NCBI RefSeq assembly: GCF_902459765.1
Contig: NZ_CABPSP010000010.1
Location: 62,001 to 126,000 of the forward strand
DNA length: 64,000 nt
Origin: Pandoraea anapnoica
Lineage (GTDB): Bacteria > Pseudomonadota > Gammaproteobacteria > Burkholderiales > Burkholderiaceae
Reading direction: 5' to 3'
In this document: positions 45,955 to 54,939 of the stretch, one piece after another
Layout of the letters: every line of letters starts with the position of its first letter
How positions within the stretch are numbered: the stretch's first letter is position 1
Position numbers and translations under genes: made by a program
The notes under the pieces: generated by a model
Told to the model about the DNA's origin: nothing
Databases searched by the model: none
The model's input: the letters and a program-made list of their open reading frames with translations, nothing else

Positions 45955-46010
45955 CAAACGCACCAGGCCATTCTGCGCGCAAATGGCAACGCTTTCGTAG
46001 GCGATCGGAC

Positions 46011-46394
46011 TTATTCCGTGATGCCCGCTTCAACGAGGCGTCGCGTGCAATCTTCCAGCAGATCCTGCGCCACCACCGACGCGTACGCATAGTCCGCGTC
46101 GAGCGATTCCGTCATTTCATGCGCCGTGTACAGCCCGGCTTCGCGTGAGAGCGTGCCCGCCAGTTCGCGGGCGAAATCGTCGCTCAACGACGACAACAAA
46201 CGGCGCTCATCCAGCGGCAATTGCAACTTAGAGCGCGATAGCCACATCTGGGCGAGCGTCGCGCCCTGCTTGTCCGTCATCCATTGCCCATGCTCGTAAA
46301 ACGCCGACAGACGCTCTGCCGTCAGCGCGAACAGCAACGCTCGGCGGGTGTTGAAATTCAGACGAATCGGTTGATTGGGTGTGGCTTCCGGCAT
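46011..46394 (-). CDS. Hypothetical protein, mostly helical
   Basis: A 127-residue soluble protein with no recognised domain; it reads as a helical bundle (NTRRALLFALTAERLSAFYEHG, RRLLSSLSDDFARELAGTLSRE, YASVVAQDLLEDCTRRL). It is convergent with the DUF2288 gene and lies 48 bp downstream of a LysR gene on the same strand, so it could be co-transcribed with it. Confidence 0.6.
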   Translation of the reverse strand: MPEATPNQPIRLNFNTRRALLFALTAERLSAFYEHGQWMTDKQGATLAQMWLSRSKLQLPLDERRLLSSLSDDFARELAGTLSREAGLYTAHEMTESLDADYAYASVVAQDLLEDCTRRLVEAGITE

Positions 46395-46442
46395 GACGGC
46401 AACCGCAAATTGCGGACAAGAACGAGATCAGCGGCAAAGGTA

Positions 46443-47342
46443 TCACGCGAACAGCCGCAGCAGCGCATTGCGCGCATGGCGGATCAGGTCGGTTTCATCG
46501 GCGCGTCCCGGCAGCAGATGGAATTCGGCGCGCGGCAGCGGCGGCAGCCCAAGCGACGGCGGGCAGACGATTAGCTCGGGCGTGAGCGCTGACTCATTCA
46601 GGCAGGACACCCCGAGCCCGGCAGCCAGCGCGAGTTGCATGCCCGCGACCCCAGCCGCCGAATGCGATACCCGGTACGCCACCTTGTGCCGCTCCAGCAC
46701 GCTCGCGACAAGCGTTTGCAACGCGCACGTGCGGGGGAGAGTCACGAGGGGCAGCGGCATGTCGACGGTAGCCGTCTGCGTCGCCGCCATCGCCCACACC
46801 AGACGCTCGCGTCGTACCAGCGTGGCCGAAGCCCCCCCGAAATCGTCATCAGTCGCGGTGCTATCGGCGACATCCTCGCTCATCAGCCGTAACGCCAGCC
46901 CTACGTCGAAATGCTCGCCCGTCATGGCTGAGCGCTCAATCTGCGAACTCTGCATGGCACTCACGTGCAGGCGCAGACGCGGATAGAGGCTCGTGAATCG
47001 CTTGAGAACGCGGGCGACGTCGTGCGGACGGTAATAGTCCGTGATCGCGATGCGCAACTCGCCGTCGAGCAACACCCCCTGGAGATCCTCGAACGCGGCT
47101 TCCGACAGCGCCGCGATCTGACGTGCGTAAGCGAGCAGTCGCGTGCCAGCGGGCGTGGCGCGCATGCCCTTTCGCGAGCGGACGAGCAGCGACTGTCCGG
47201 CCCGCTCTTCGAGCTTCTTTAGTTGCTCGCTGACCGTCGATTGCGACAGGAAGATCTGTTCGGCGGCGGCCGAAATGCTGCCGGCGTCGTGAATGGCGAT
47301 AAACGTACGTAGCTGGGTCAGATCGAAGGCGCGGGCATTCAT
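46443..47342 (-). CDS. LysR-type regulator divergent from an MFS gene
   Basis: A 299-residue LysR regulator: HTH at residues 6-65 (LTQLRTFIAIHDAGSISAAAEQIFLSQSTVSEQLKKLEERAG broken over the usual helices) and an effector domain from about 93 (GELRIAITDYYRPHDVARVLKRF). The ATG at 47342 fits the family; the 94 residues upstream in the same frame are low-complexity non-coding translation. It faces an MFS gene across 284 bp and is its likely regulator. Confidence 0.82.
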   Translation of the reverse strand: MNARAFDLTQLRTFIAIHDAGSISAAAEQIFLSQSTVSEQLKKLEERAGQSLLVRSRKGMRATPAGTRLLAYARQIAALSEAAFEDLQGVLLDGELRIAITDYYRPHDVARVLKRFTSLYPRLRLHVSAMQSSQIERSAMTGEHFDVGLALRLMSEDVADSTATDDDFGGASATLVRRERLVWAMAATQTATVDMPLPLVTLPRTCALQTLVASVLERHKVAYRVSHSAAGVAGMQLALAAGLGVSCLNESALTPELIVCPPSLGLPPLPRAEFHLLPGRADETDLIRHARNALLRLFA

Positions 47343-47453
47343 AGTGGCACTCGGTAAAACGGTAATTCGGGGGACGGACCCGGGAGTAGCACGGGACATA
47401 CAAGGTACGGACCCGAGGTGGACCACACGTCGGCAGGCCACCGGAGTTAATCC

Positions 47454-47484
47454 GGAAAACACGATATATGTCATCGAGTTTTCC
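47454..47484. promoter_or_regulatory. Inverted repeat in the LysR/MFS control region
   Basis: GGAAAAC and GTTTTCC arms separated by 17 bp, in the divergent region between the LysR gene and the MFS gene. It is a weak operator candidate. Confidence 0.3.
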
Positions 47485-47626
47485 CGCTTTTCCGATGGAT
47501 TGTACCTCCGTAGGATGCGGAGCATGGCATCCGGATTTACGCGCAAGCGCGACCCCGCGATACCGCCTTTACCCCCCTTTCCCCCTTTCAGAGCCGCGTG
47601 TTGACCACCCGCGCACCGTGTCACTC

Positions 47627-48973
47627 ATGAACGAACGTCTTTGCTCTGCCTCTGCTGCGGCGAATCGTCTTCCGGCCACCGCTGTGCCGCGTGCCCCGGA
47701 TGCCGCCGCCCCACAACTCAATCGCAATCATCGTTGGAAGGTGCTGGGCGTCGGCGTGGCGGCCAATGCCAGCTTCGCGGCGGCGATGGGCGGTATTCCT
47801 GCCACGGCCGTGCAGATGCGCAGCGCCTACGCCTTGGCCAATGGCGACCTCGGCCTCGTGCTCGGCATGATCGGTCTGGGCATTGCCATCTCGGAATTGC
47901 CATGGGGCATGCTCACGGATCGATGGGGCGACCGGCGGGTATTGCTCGTTGGGTTGCTGGTGACGGCGGCGGCGCTGCTCGGCCTCGGCCTGTGGGGGGT
48001 GCCGACCACGCACTTCGTTCCGTCGATGCCGATGCTCGCGGCCGGGATGCTGGCCATCGGCGTGCTGGGCGGTAGCGTGAACGGTTCGAGCGGGCGCGCC
48101 GTGATGCGATGGTTTCACGACAGTGAGCGCGGTCTCGCGATGAGCGTGCGGCAATGCGCGGTGCCGATGGGCGGTGGGATCGGTGCGCTGCTGTTGCCGG
48201 GGACGGCGGTTCACTTCGGCTTCAACGGGGTCTTCATCGGCCTGGCATTGGCGTGCGTGGCCGCAGCGGGCATGGCATGGCTGTGGTTGCTCGAACCGCC
48301 GGACGAGCCGCACGAAGCGCCGCGCCCGGTATCGGCCAGCGCCGGTGGCCGCCCCGCTGCCGCCTACTCGCCGTTGCGTGATGCCCGCCTGCTCAGCACC
48401 GCGCTCGGCATGGCCGTGCTCGCCATGCCGCAAATCGCCGTGCTCACCTTCGGCACGGTCTTTCTGCACGACTTCGCCCATGTGAGCGTGCTGACGATTT
48501 CGCTCACGTTGGGGGCTGTGCAGGCGGGAGCCGCGATCACACGCGTGTGGAGCGGACGCTTCACCGACAAGCGCCGCAACCGTCCCGCCTATCTGCGCGT
48601 CTGCACGTTGGTGGTCGGCGTGGTGTTCGCGATGTTGGGCGCGCTGGTGGGATTACTTTCGATGCGTCCCGAGTGGCTCGCGCACGGCACGCCGGTGATG
48701 ATCGCGCTGCTGATTGTGGGCGGTGTGGTCGCCTCGGCATGGCATGGCGTGGCTTTCACGGAACTGGCCACGCTCGCGGGGGCGTCCCGCGCGGGCACGG
48801 CGCTGGGCATCGGCAACACCGGTGTGTTCCTGACGATGTTCCTCACGCCGCTGGCGATTCCGCTGCTGCTCTCGCTGGGCGGATGGGGGCTGGTCTGGGC
48901 CGGGGGCATGATCTGCGCGGCACTCGCATGGCCGTTGTTCGTCTGGTCGCATCGCGAAGTGAAGGCGGCATGA
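47627..48973 (+). CDS. MFS transporter
   Basis: A 448-residue twelve-helix transporter with a polar 45-residue N-terminus. Motif A is GMLTDRWGDRRVLL in loop 2-3, with a second copy SGRFTDKRRNRP in loop 8-9. VRQCAVPMGGGIGALLLPG is in helix 5. The family handles small organic molecules; the substrate is unknown. It is divergent from, and probably regulated by, the LysR gene at 46443. Confidence 0.8.
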   Translation: MNERLCSASAAANRLPATAVPRAPDAAAPQLNRNHRWKVLGVGVAANASFAAAMGGIPATAVQMRSAYALANGDLGLVLGMIGLGIAISELPWGMLTDRWGDRRVLLVGLLVTAAALLGLGLWGVPTTHFVPSMPMLAAGMLAIGVLGGSVNGSSGRAVMRWFHDSERGLAMSVRQCAVPMGGGIGALLLPGTAVHFGFNGVFIGLALACVAAAGMAWLWLLEPPDEPHEAPRPVSASAGGRPAAAYSPLRDARLLSTALGMAVLAMPQIAVLTFGTVFLHDFAHVSVLTISLTLGAVQAGAAITRVWSGRFTDKRRNRPAYLRVCTLVVGVVFAMLGALVGLLSMRPEWLAHGTPVMIALLIVGGVVASAWHGVAFTELATLAGASRAGTALGIGNTGVFLTMFLTPLAIPLLLSLGGWGLVWAGGMICAALAWPLFVWSHREVKAA

Positions 48974-49016
48974 CGGTGACGTGAAGAGAACGTGAGCGAG
49001 CGCGACCACACAGAGG

Positions 49017-49928
49017 TCAACACGGCAGGTGCACGTGCTCCACAAGGAAGTCGAGAAACGCGCGGACGCGGGCGGGCAAGTGGCCGCCCTGTCCCACATA
49101 AACGGCATGCACCGGCTCCAGATCGCCGGGGTTGTAGTCTTCGAGCACGGTCACGAGGCGGCCGTCGCGCAGATCGGCGTCGACGTGATATCGGGAGTGA
49201 CGCGCGAGTCCCAGCCCTTCGAGTGCGAGTTTGCGCATCGTCTCGCCGTCACTCACCAGCACGTTCCCTGCAGGCGGATACAAGGTGACGCCGCCCGCGC
49301 CGTCGAGGAACGGCAACCCCTGAATCTGACGCTCGAAATTGAACGCCATGACGTTGTGACGGATTAGGTCGGCTGGCGTTTGCAGCGCCGCGCTGCGCGC
49401 CAGATAGTCAGGCGACGCCACCACGTGCACGCGGCTCTCGCCGAGCTTGCGCGCCACCAGCCGTGAATCGCGCAATGCGCCAGCACGCACGGCCACATCG
49501 GCGCGCTGCGACAACAGGTCGACGACCGTGTCGGTGAGCGTCAGGTCGAGCCGGATTTCGGGGTACTTCGCAAGGAACGCGGGGATGACCGGCAGCAGAT
49601 ACAGCGTGCCGATGGGCACACTCGAATTCACCCGCAACAAACCGCGCGGCACCGCGCCCGCCGCCGCTTCGCGCTCCGCGGCGTCGATATCGGCCAGCAC
49701 GCGCAACGCGCGCTCGTGAAATGCGGTGCCCTCGGGGGTGAGTTGCAAGCGACGCGTCGAGCGATTGAATAGTCGCGCGCCCAGCCGCCCTTCGAGCCGC
49801 GCGACGAGCTTGCTGACGGCCGACGGTGTCATGTGCAACGCACGCGCCGCTGCCGAGAAACCGCCCAACTCCACCACTCGCGCAAAAACTTCCATGTCGC
49901 CTGAGCGGTTGACGTCCTGTCGGCCCAT
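49017..49928 (-). CDS. LysR-type regulator divergent from an AraJ-type exporter
   Basis: A 303-residue LysR regulator of the CrgA/PecT-like branch: HTH at about residues 12-70 (MEVFARVVELGGFSAAARALHMTPSAVSKLVARLE) and effector domain from about 95 (GLLRVNSSVPIGTLYLLPVIP). The ATG at 49928 or an internal ATG 11 codons later may be the true start. Its divergent neighbour is an MFS exporter, a common arrangement for this branch. Confidence 0.82.
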   Translation of the reverse strand: MGRQDVNRSGDMEVFARVVELGGFSAAARALHMTPSAVSKLVARLEGRLGARLFNRSTRRLQLTPEGTAFHERALRVLADIDAAEREAAAGAVPRGLLRVNSSVPIGTLYLLPVIPAFLAKYPEIRLDLTLTDTVVDLLSQRADVAVRAGALRDSRLVARKLGESRVHVVASPDYLARSAALQTPADLIRHNVMAFNFERQIQGLPFLDGAGGVTLYPPAGNVLVSDGETMRKLALEGLGLARHSRYHVDADLRDGRLVTVLEDYNPGDLEPVHAVYVGQGGHLPARVRAFLDFLVEHVHLPC

Positions 49929-50141
49929 CGGAGGTGTCCTCGATTTTTGAGGTTATGGCGTTCGCGTGGTTTTGTGACCTGAAGTCACAAATGATTTTCC
50001 TTGGCGCAGTCTATTTCATCAATGAGGGGGCGTCTATATTCCGCACATCGGTTCACGCGCGTCGGACAGCCAGGGCATTCGGTTCATCGATTCGACGGCG
50101 GAGCCCGCCCCGATATTCAGTCTTTCAGACAGGAGTTTTCC

Positions 50142-51335
50142 GTGCCTATCGCCCTCTATGCCCTGACTGCCGGTGCCTTTGGCATTGGCGTGACGGAATT
50201 CGTGATCATGGGCCTGCTGCTCAACGTCGGCGCCGATTTTGGCGTGTCGATTGCGGCCGCCGGCCTCTTGATTTCCGGCTACGCGCTGGGTGTCGTCGTC
50301 GGCGCGCCCATCATGACGACCGCCACCGCCCGGTGGCCTCGCAAGACCGTGCTGCTGGTGCTCATGGCCATCTTCACCATCGGCAACGCCGCCTGTGCGC
50401 TCGCGCCGAGTTATGGTGCGCTGATGGCAGCGCGTGTGCTGACGTCGTTCGCGCACGGCACGTTCTTCGGCGTCGGGTCGGTCGTAGCGACGGGCCTCGT
50501 GCCGCGCGAACGCCGTGCGTCGGCGATTGCCGTGATGTTCATGGGCCTGACCGTCGCCAACATTCTCGGCGTGCCCTTCGGCACCTGGCTGGGTCAGCAC
50601 TTCGGCTGGCGCGCCAGCTTCTGGGCCGTGACGGTCATCGGTGCCCTCGCATTGCTCGTGATCGCCCGGTTCGTGCCGAAGATCGCGGCCCCGGCAGACG
50701 CTGGCGACTGGCGTGCGGACTTGCGTGCGCTGGCACGTCGCCCGGTGCTGCTCGGGTTGTTGACGACTGTGCTGGGATGGGTGGGGGTGTTCGGTGTGTT
50801 CACGTACATCGCGCCGTTGCTCACGACGGTGACGGGCTTCTCCGAAGGCGCGGTCTCGCCGATTCTGCTGATCTTCGGCGGTGGTCTGGTCGTCGGCAAT
50901 CTGCTGGGCGGCAAGCTTGCGGATCGTCATGTCGTGCGCACGGTGCTGGGCAGCCTGCTGTCGCTCTCCGTCGTGCTCGGACTGATGACGTTCGCACTGC
51001 ACTCGCCGTGGTTCGCCATCGTGTTCGTGGCCTTGCTCGGGGCAACGGCGTTCGCAACGGTCGCGCCGCTGCAACTGTGGGTGATGGAAAAGGCGTCGGG
51101 GGCTGGCGAGAGCCTCGCATCGAGCTTCAACATCGCCGCGTTCAATCTCGGCAACGCCATCGGCGCGTGGCTCGGCGGCTTCGTCATCGAGCATGGCCCC
51201 GGACTGACGGCCGTGCCCTGGGTGGCGGCGCTGGTGCCGCTGGTGGGGGTGGGCGTCGCGCTGCTGAGCCTGCGTCTGGATCGCCGGGATGCGGGTCGCC
51301 AACCCACGCCGGTTTGCGAAACCCCTGCGATGTAA
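50142..51335 (+). CDS. MFS transporter, AraJ/DHA1 sugar-efflux type
   Basis: A 397-residue twelve-helix transporter. The start LYALTAGAFGIGVTEFVIMGLLLNVG with Gly-x-x-Glu-Phe-x-x-Met is typical of the AraJ, YdhP and NepI drug/arabinose efflux group. ARVLTSFAHGTFFGVGSVVA is helix 4. The GTG at 50142 has AGGAG 6 bp upstream and gives the family N-terminus; the 47 residues upstream in frame look non-coding. Confidence 0.82.
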   Translation: MPIALYALTAGAFGIGVTEFVIMGLLLNVGADFGVSIAAAGLLISGYALGVVVGAPIMTTATARWPRKTVLLVLMAIFTIGNAACALAPSYGALMAARVLTSFAHGTFFGVGSVVATGLVPRERRASAIAVMFMGLTVANILGVPFGTWLGQHFGWRASFWAVTVIGALALLVIARFVPKIAAPADAGDWRADLRALARRPVLLGLLTTVLGWVGVFGVFTYIAPLLTTVTGFSEGAVSPILLIFGGGLVVGNLLGGKLADRHVVRTVLGSLLSLSVVLGLMTFALHSPWFAIVFVALLGATAFATVAPLQLWVMEKASGAGESLASSFNIAAFNLGNAIGAWLGGFVIEHGPGLTAVPWVAALVPLVGVGVALLSLRLDRRDAGRQPTPVCETPAM

Positions 51336-51356
51336 GGGGGACGCGCAATGATGAAG

Positions 51357-51379
51357 AAGGCCCGGCATGGCGGGCCTTT
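51357..51379. terminator. Bidirectional terminator between the exporter gene and modE
   Basis: Stem AAGGCCCG/CGGGCCTT with loop GCATGG, between convergent genes. Confidence 0.75.
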
Positions 51380-51389
51380 GCCATCGGCG

Positions 51390-52241
51390 TCAGGCCATCA
51401 CGCCAACGATCACACTGACGGCAGCGAATGCGGCCGTCGCACCGACACCTGTCGTGAGGCCGCGCGCGGTGAACGTTTCCTGCGGCATGACGGCCGCGAG
51501 ACGGCTGCCGCCGGGTAGCGCCAGGATCACTTCCGCCTGACCCGAATCGTCGGTGACGGTATCCACGGTGCCGGATAAGCGGTTCGCCGTGGGCAACCCC
51601 GCGAGATCCGCGCCGCGCGCAATCTCGATCCATGGCGCTTTGATCAGCGCGAACGCTTGTCCGCCGACCGCGAGCCCGAGCGTTTGGGTACTGTGATGGG
51701 TGAGCGACGCCGTGATCGCTTCGCCGCCGGGCAGCGTTAGCGTCACTTCGTCGTTCACACCGCAGTGCCGAATGGCCGTGATCGTTCCGTGCAACTGATT
51801 GCGCGCGCTGGTCTGAAGTCCGAGCCGTGCGATGACCGGCCATTGCTCGTCGAAATGTTCGAGATCGTTCGCTACACGCGCGAGAAACTGCTGCTGCGCC
51901 GCTTCCACAGCGCGAAATGCCGCGACCAGCTTTGCGCCACGGGCGGTGAGGCGCGTGCCGCCACCGCCGCGTCCGCCGGTGCTGCGCTCGACGAGCGGCT
52001 CACCGGCGAGCTGGTTCATGGCGTCGACGGCGTCCCACGCGGCTTTGTAGCTCATGCCCGCCGCCTTGGCGGCCGCCGTGATCGAGCCTTGCGACGCAAT
52101 GTGTTCGAGCAGCGCAATGCGCGCCTGGCCGCCCAGCGACGAATTGCCGCGATGCAGCCATAGCGAGCCGCTCACCTGGAGGGCATCACCCGTTCCGTTG
52201 CGCAAAACATTATCCGGCGTTGAAGAAGGTTCGGAAACCAT
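51390..52241 (-). CDS. modE: ModE-type molybdate-responsive regulator
   Basis: A 283-residue regulator. Winged HTH at about 35-100 (ARIALLEHIASQGSITAAAKAAGMSYKAAWDAVDAMN), then STGGRGGGGTRLTARG. Two TOBE/Mop molybdate-binding domains follow: one around ARNQLHGTITAIRHCGVNDEVTL and one around TANRLSGTVDTVTDDSGQAEVIL. ModE represses molybdate uptake genes (modABC) when molybdate is bound. No modABC lies beside it in this window, so it must act at a distance. The ATG at 52241 was preferred to an upstream one at 52340. Confidence 0.9.
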   Translation of the reverse strand: MVSEPSSTPDNVLRNGTGDALQVSGSLWLHRGNSSLGGQARIALLEHIASQGSITAAAKAAGMSYKAAWDAVDAMNQLAGEPLVERSTGGRGGGGTRLTARGAKLVAAFRAVEAAQQQFLARVANDLEHFDEQWPVIARLGLQTSARNQLHGTITAIRHCGVNDEVTLTLPGGEAITASLTHHSTQTLGLAVGGQAFALIKAPWIEIARGADLAGLPTANRLSGTVDTVTDDSGQAEVILALPGGSRLAAVMPQETFTARGLTTGVGATAAFAAVSVIVGVMA

Positions 52242-52549
52242 AATGATTTTTTTGATCAAACACAGCAGGTGGCCGCATTGTAGAGGGTGGGCGAACCAGC
52301 GGGTACGAGGGCTGGACGAGGAACTGTTGCGGCGCACCAACGAAGCTCGCTTCGGACGCCACGTTGGGGGACGAATGGGGGACGTTTCTCCACTACATTG
52401 ATTTTTGCCGCATGCCCCCCCAGGCCGGTTCGTATTGCTTCAGACCTGAAATACTCAAGTCTTCAACAAGTCTTAAGTGGTATGACCGGGAATGCGACGT
52501 TTACCGAAGTGAAGTGCCCACTCACCTGACACAACAGAAACGGGGTGAA

Positions 52550-52786
52550 ATGATGCGCGTCAGGAATATCAAGGAAACGGTTGACGGGGCTCGATACTAT
52601 CGTCTGGTTCGCACGCTGCCCAACGGCAAGCGACATCAGATGCAAATCTCTTTCTCCGCGGGTGAAATGCGCTTCAGACGTTTCGTCGCGCAGCGATTGT
52701 GGTTGTTGCGCGCCGAAATGCGGGACAGCACACGCGCGGCGGCCGCACCGGCGCCACGCAGCAACATGCCGCAGTTGGTCTTCTGA
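52550..52786 (+). CDS. Small basic hypothetical protein
   Basis: A 78-residue basic protein (MMRVRNIKETVDGARYYRL, GKRHQMQISFSAGEMRFRRF, AQRLWLLRAEMRDSTRAA). It has a plausible purine-rich ribosome site (GGGGTGA) just before the tandem ATGs. No family was recognised. The basic, Arg-rich content could suit nucleic acid binding, but that is only composition. Confidence 0.45.
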   Translation: MMRVRNIKETVDGARYYRLVRTLPNGKRHQMQISFSAGEMRFRRFVAQRLWLLRAEMRDSTRAAAAPAPRSNMPQLVF

Positions 52787-52882
52787 CCGGTTGCGGTGCC
52801 GTCTGGCAGAAACGCCTGACCGGTGACGACCGGCGTCAGCCGTCATCTTCACGGGTCCGGCGTTTTTGTACTGCATGACAGA

Positions 52883-54496
52883 TCAACCTGCCTTGCGGGG
52901 CGTCAGCGACGTCATGGGAGCGCGTGTCGGCGCGCTGGTCTTCACGGCCGTCAGTCCCGTGCCCGCATGCGCAATCGCGTATTGCACCAGCTCATCGAAC
53001 GCAATCGGCCGCGCGAACAAATAGCCCTGCGCATAAGTGACGTTGCGCCCGCGCAGGTAATTCGCCTGCATTTCGTTCTCCACACCCTCCGCCACGATCG
53101 TCATATCCAGCCGCTCGGCCAGATGAATGATGGAGTCGCAGATGTTGCGCGTGACCACATCGTCTTCGGTGACGGGCAGGAATTCCTTGTCGATCTTCAG
53201 ATAGTTGAAGTCGTAGCGCTTCAGATACCCGATGGAGTTGTTTTCGGCCCCGAAGTCGTCAAGCGCCGTTTCGATGCCACGCCGCTGCAACTCGGCCATC
53301 ACGTTGCGCGCGGCGGCCGTGTCGCGAATCACGTAGCGCTCGGTGATCTCGGCCACCATCGGGTACGTATCGTTCAGCGTGCCATAGTACCGCTCGATGT
53401 CGTGAATGATGGTGGTGTCACGCAGATGGCGTTCCGCGAGGTTGATGCCGATGTGAAAGCCCTGCGGCAGCGCGCCCTTGGCGACGTCGTTGCGAATCTG
53501 GCGCAGTAGCGAACGCGTGAGCTCGATGATGAGCCCGTTGTCTTCGGCAATGGGGATGAAGGCGTCCGGGCGCACCAGTCCGGCCACGGGATGGTGCCAG
53601 CGCATCAGCGCTTCGGCCCCCGCGCAACGGCCGGTGGCCAGTTCCATGACCGGCTGGTAGTAGACCTTGAATTCGTTGCGCTTGATGCCGTGGGCGATCT
53701 GACGCTTCATGAATTGCGCCGGCCCGAAATGGCTGAAGGTCAGGACACCGAGCAAAAATGCCACGATGCCGCCAAACGACAGGAAGATCGGTGCCTGACT
53801 GGCGGCGAGCGAGCGCATCAGCGAGGGGCTGCCTGCCAGCGACGTCGTGAAGTGTTCCGACGTGAGTGAAATCTGCGCCCCGCGCGTCGCAACACCTGCC
53901 GATTCCAGACGCGGCCCTTCCGATGTCAGCGCAACGTTGCCCACCGTCATGGCCGTCCACGCCAGATCGCTGCTCTTGACGCTGTGCAGCGTCTCGGTGA
54001 GGTAGATGCCGTCGACGAACCCGAGCACGCCGTCCGTGGCCGAGGTCGGCACGTAAAGCGCCAGTGCGGGGGCCTCACGGACATAAGGTGTGCCGCTGAC
54101 GAGCAACGTGCGGGTCCCCGTCAGCATTGGCACGAGGTCCGCTGGGAGGGGCATGTTGAGCGCCACATCCGAACGAATGACCGACGAGCAATACAGCTGT
54201 CCACGCGAGACGAGCCAGATGGAACGGAAGTAGGGACTGAGGGTGCCAGCGGCCTGGAGCGAGGTACTGACCTCGCTGCACGAGCGGCCGACCCACGGGG
54301 TGGCACCACGCAGCGTACTTTCAGCCTGCGCGACGATGCGCTCGAGTGCGTCGCGCTGACGGACCGCTTCTTCCTGAAGAATCGACTGCGACATGTGATA
54401 AATGCGCAGCCAGCCCAGGAAAAGGACGACCGCAAGCGTGACCGCCACGACAAGTCCGGTCACCAGCCACTGCACGACTCTGGAGTGTTGAATCAT
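52883..54496 (-). CDS. CSS-motif sensor with EAL cyclic-di-GMP phosphodiesterase domain
   Basis: A 537-residue membrane enzyme. TM1 at about 10-30; the periplasmic CSS sensor domain carries the paired Cys at C73 and C103 (LYCSS); TM2 at about 225-245; then a cytoplasmic EAL domain to the end. Catalytic motifs are intact: AEALMRW (EAL variant with Met), NLAERHL, EITERYV, LDDFGAENNSIGYLKRY, LKIDKEF and EGVENE. It should hydrolyse c-di-GMP, with activity controlled through the periplasmic redox-sensitive Cys pair as in E. coli PdeB/PdeC. The ATG at 54496 gives the standard start. Confidence 0.88.
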   Translation of the reverse strand: MIQHSRVVQWLVTGLVVAVTLAVVLFLGWLRIYHMSQSILQEEAVRQRDALERIVAQAESTLRGATPWVGRSCSEVSTSLQAAGTLSPYFRSIWLVSRGQLYCSSVIRSDVALNMPLPADLVPMLTGTRTLLVSGTPYVREAPALALYVPTSATDGVLGFVDGIYLTETLHSVKSSDLAWTAMTVGNVALTSEGPRLESAGVATRGAQISLTSEHFTTSLAGSPSLMRSLAASQAPIFLSFGGIVAFLLGVLTFSHFGPAQFMKRQIAHGIKRNEFKVYYQPVMELATGRCAGAEALMRWHHPVAGLVRPDAFIPIAEDNGLIIELTRSLLRQIRNDVAKGALPQGFHIGINLAERHLRDTTIIHDIERYYGTLNDTYPMVAEITERYVIRDTAAARNVMAELQRRGIETALDDFGAENNSIGYLKRYDFNYLKIDKEFLPVTEDDVVTRNICDSIIHLAERLDMTIVAEGVENEMQANYLRGRNVTYAQGYLFARPIAFDELVQYAIAHAGTGLTAVKTSAPTRAPMTSLTPRKAG

Positions 54497-54939
54497 GTTC
54501 GCTGCCAACCAAGGAAAGAGTGGGGCCCTACGTGTGCTGCGGTGCATTTCTTGGGTGCACGCGTGCTGCACGGCACAACTCGTCAATTGACTCTACACGA
54601 ATCCCCGACGGCGTCCGACCCCCGATAAACCCGCACAACGCCCGGCAGATGGGCGTGAACGGCGCATGCCGATCCTGCGCGCGGCCTGCTTCCGGCAGGC
54701 GTGTAAAGCGTCATCAGCGGGCGTTCTGGCCGCAATTTGCGTGACACTGGGATGGCGTAATCGCGACAAAAGTTGGCGCAACGACGATTTACGCATGCTC
54801 TACACTTCACTCATTAAATTTCTGGCGGAAATTGGGATTAATCCCAACTTTCCTGCATAGGTCGGTCAATTCGCATCAATTTGCCCGAATACCGACCCTC
54901 AGCACCCGTTTTCTTAAGCCTTAGACGTCAATCCAACCC
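54497..54939. other. Intergenic region, no gene recognised
   Basis: This 443-bp divergent region between the EAL gene and fsr shows only short frames. It becomes AT-rich near 54785-54850 (TAAATTTCTGGCGG and similar), where the fsr promoter probably lies. Confidence 0.5.
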
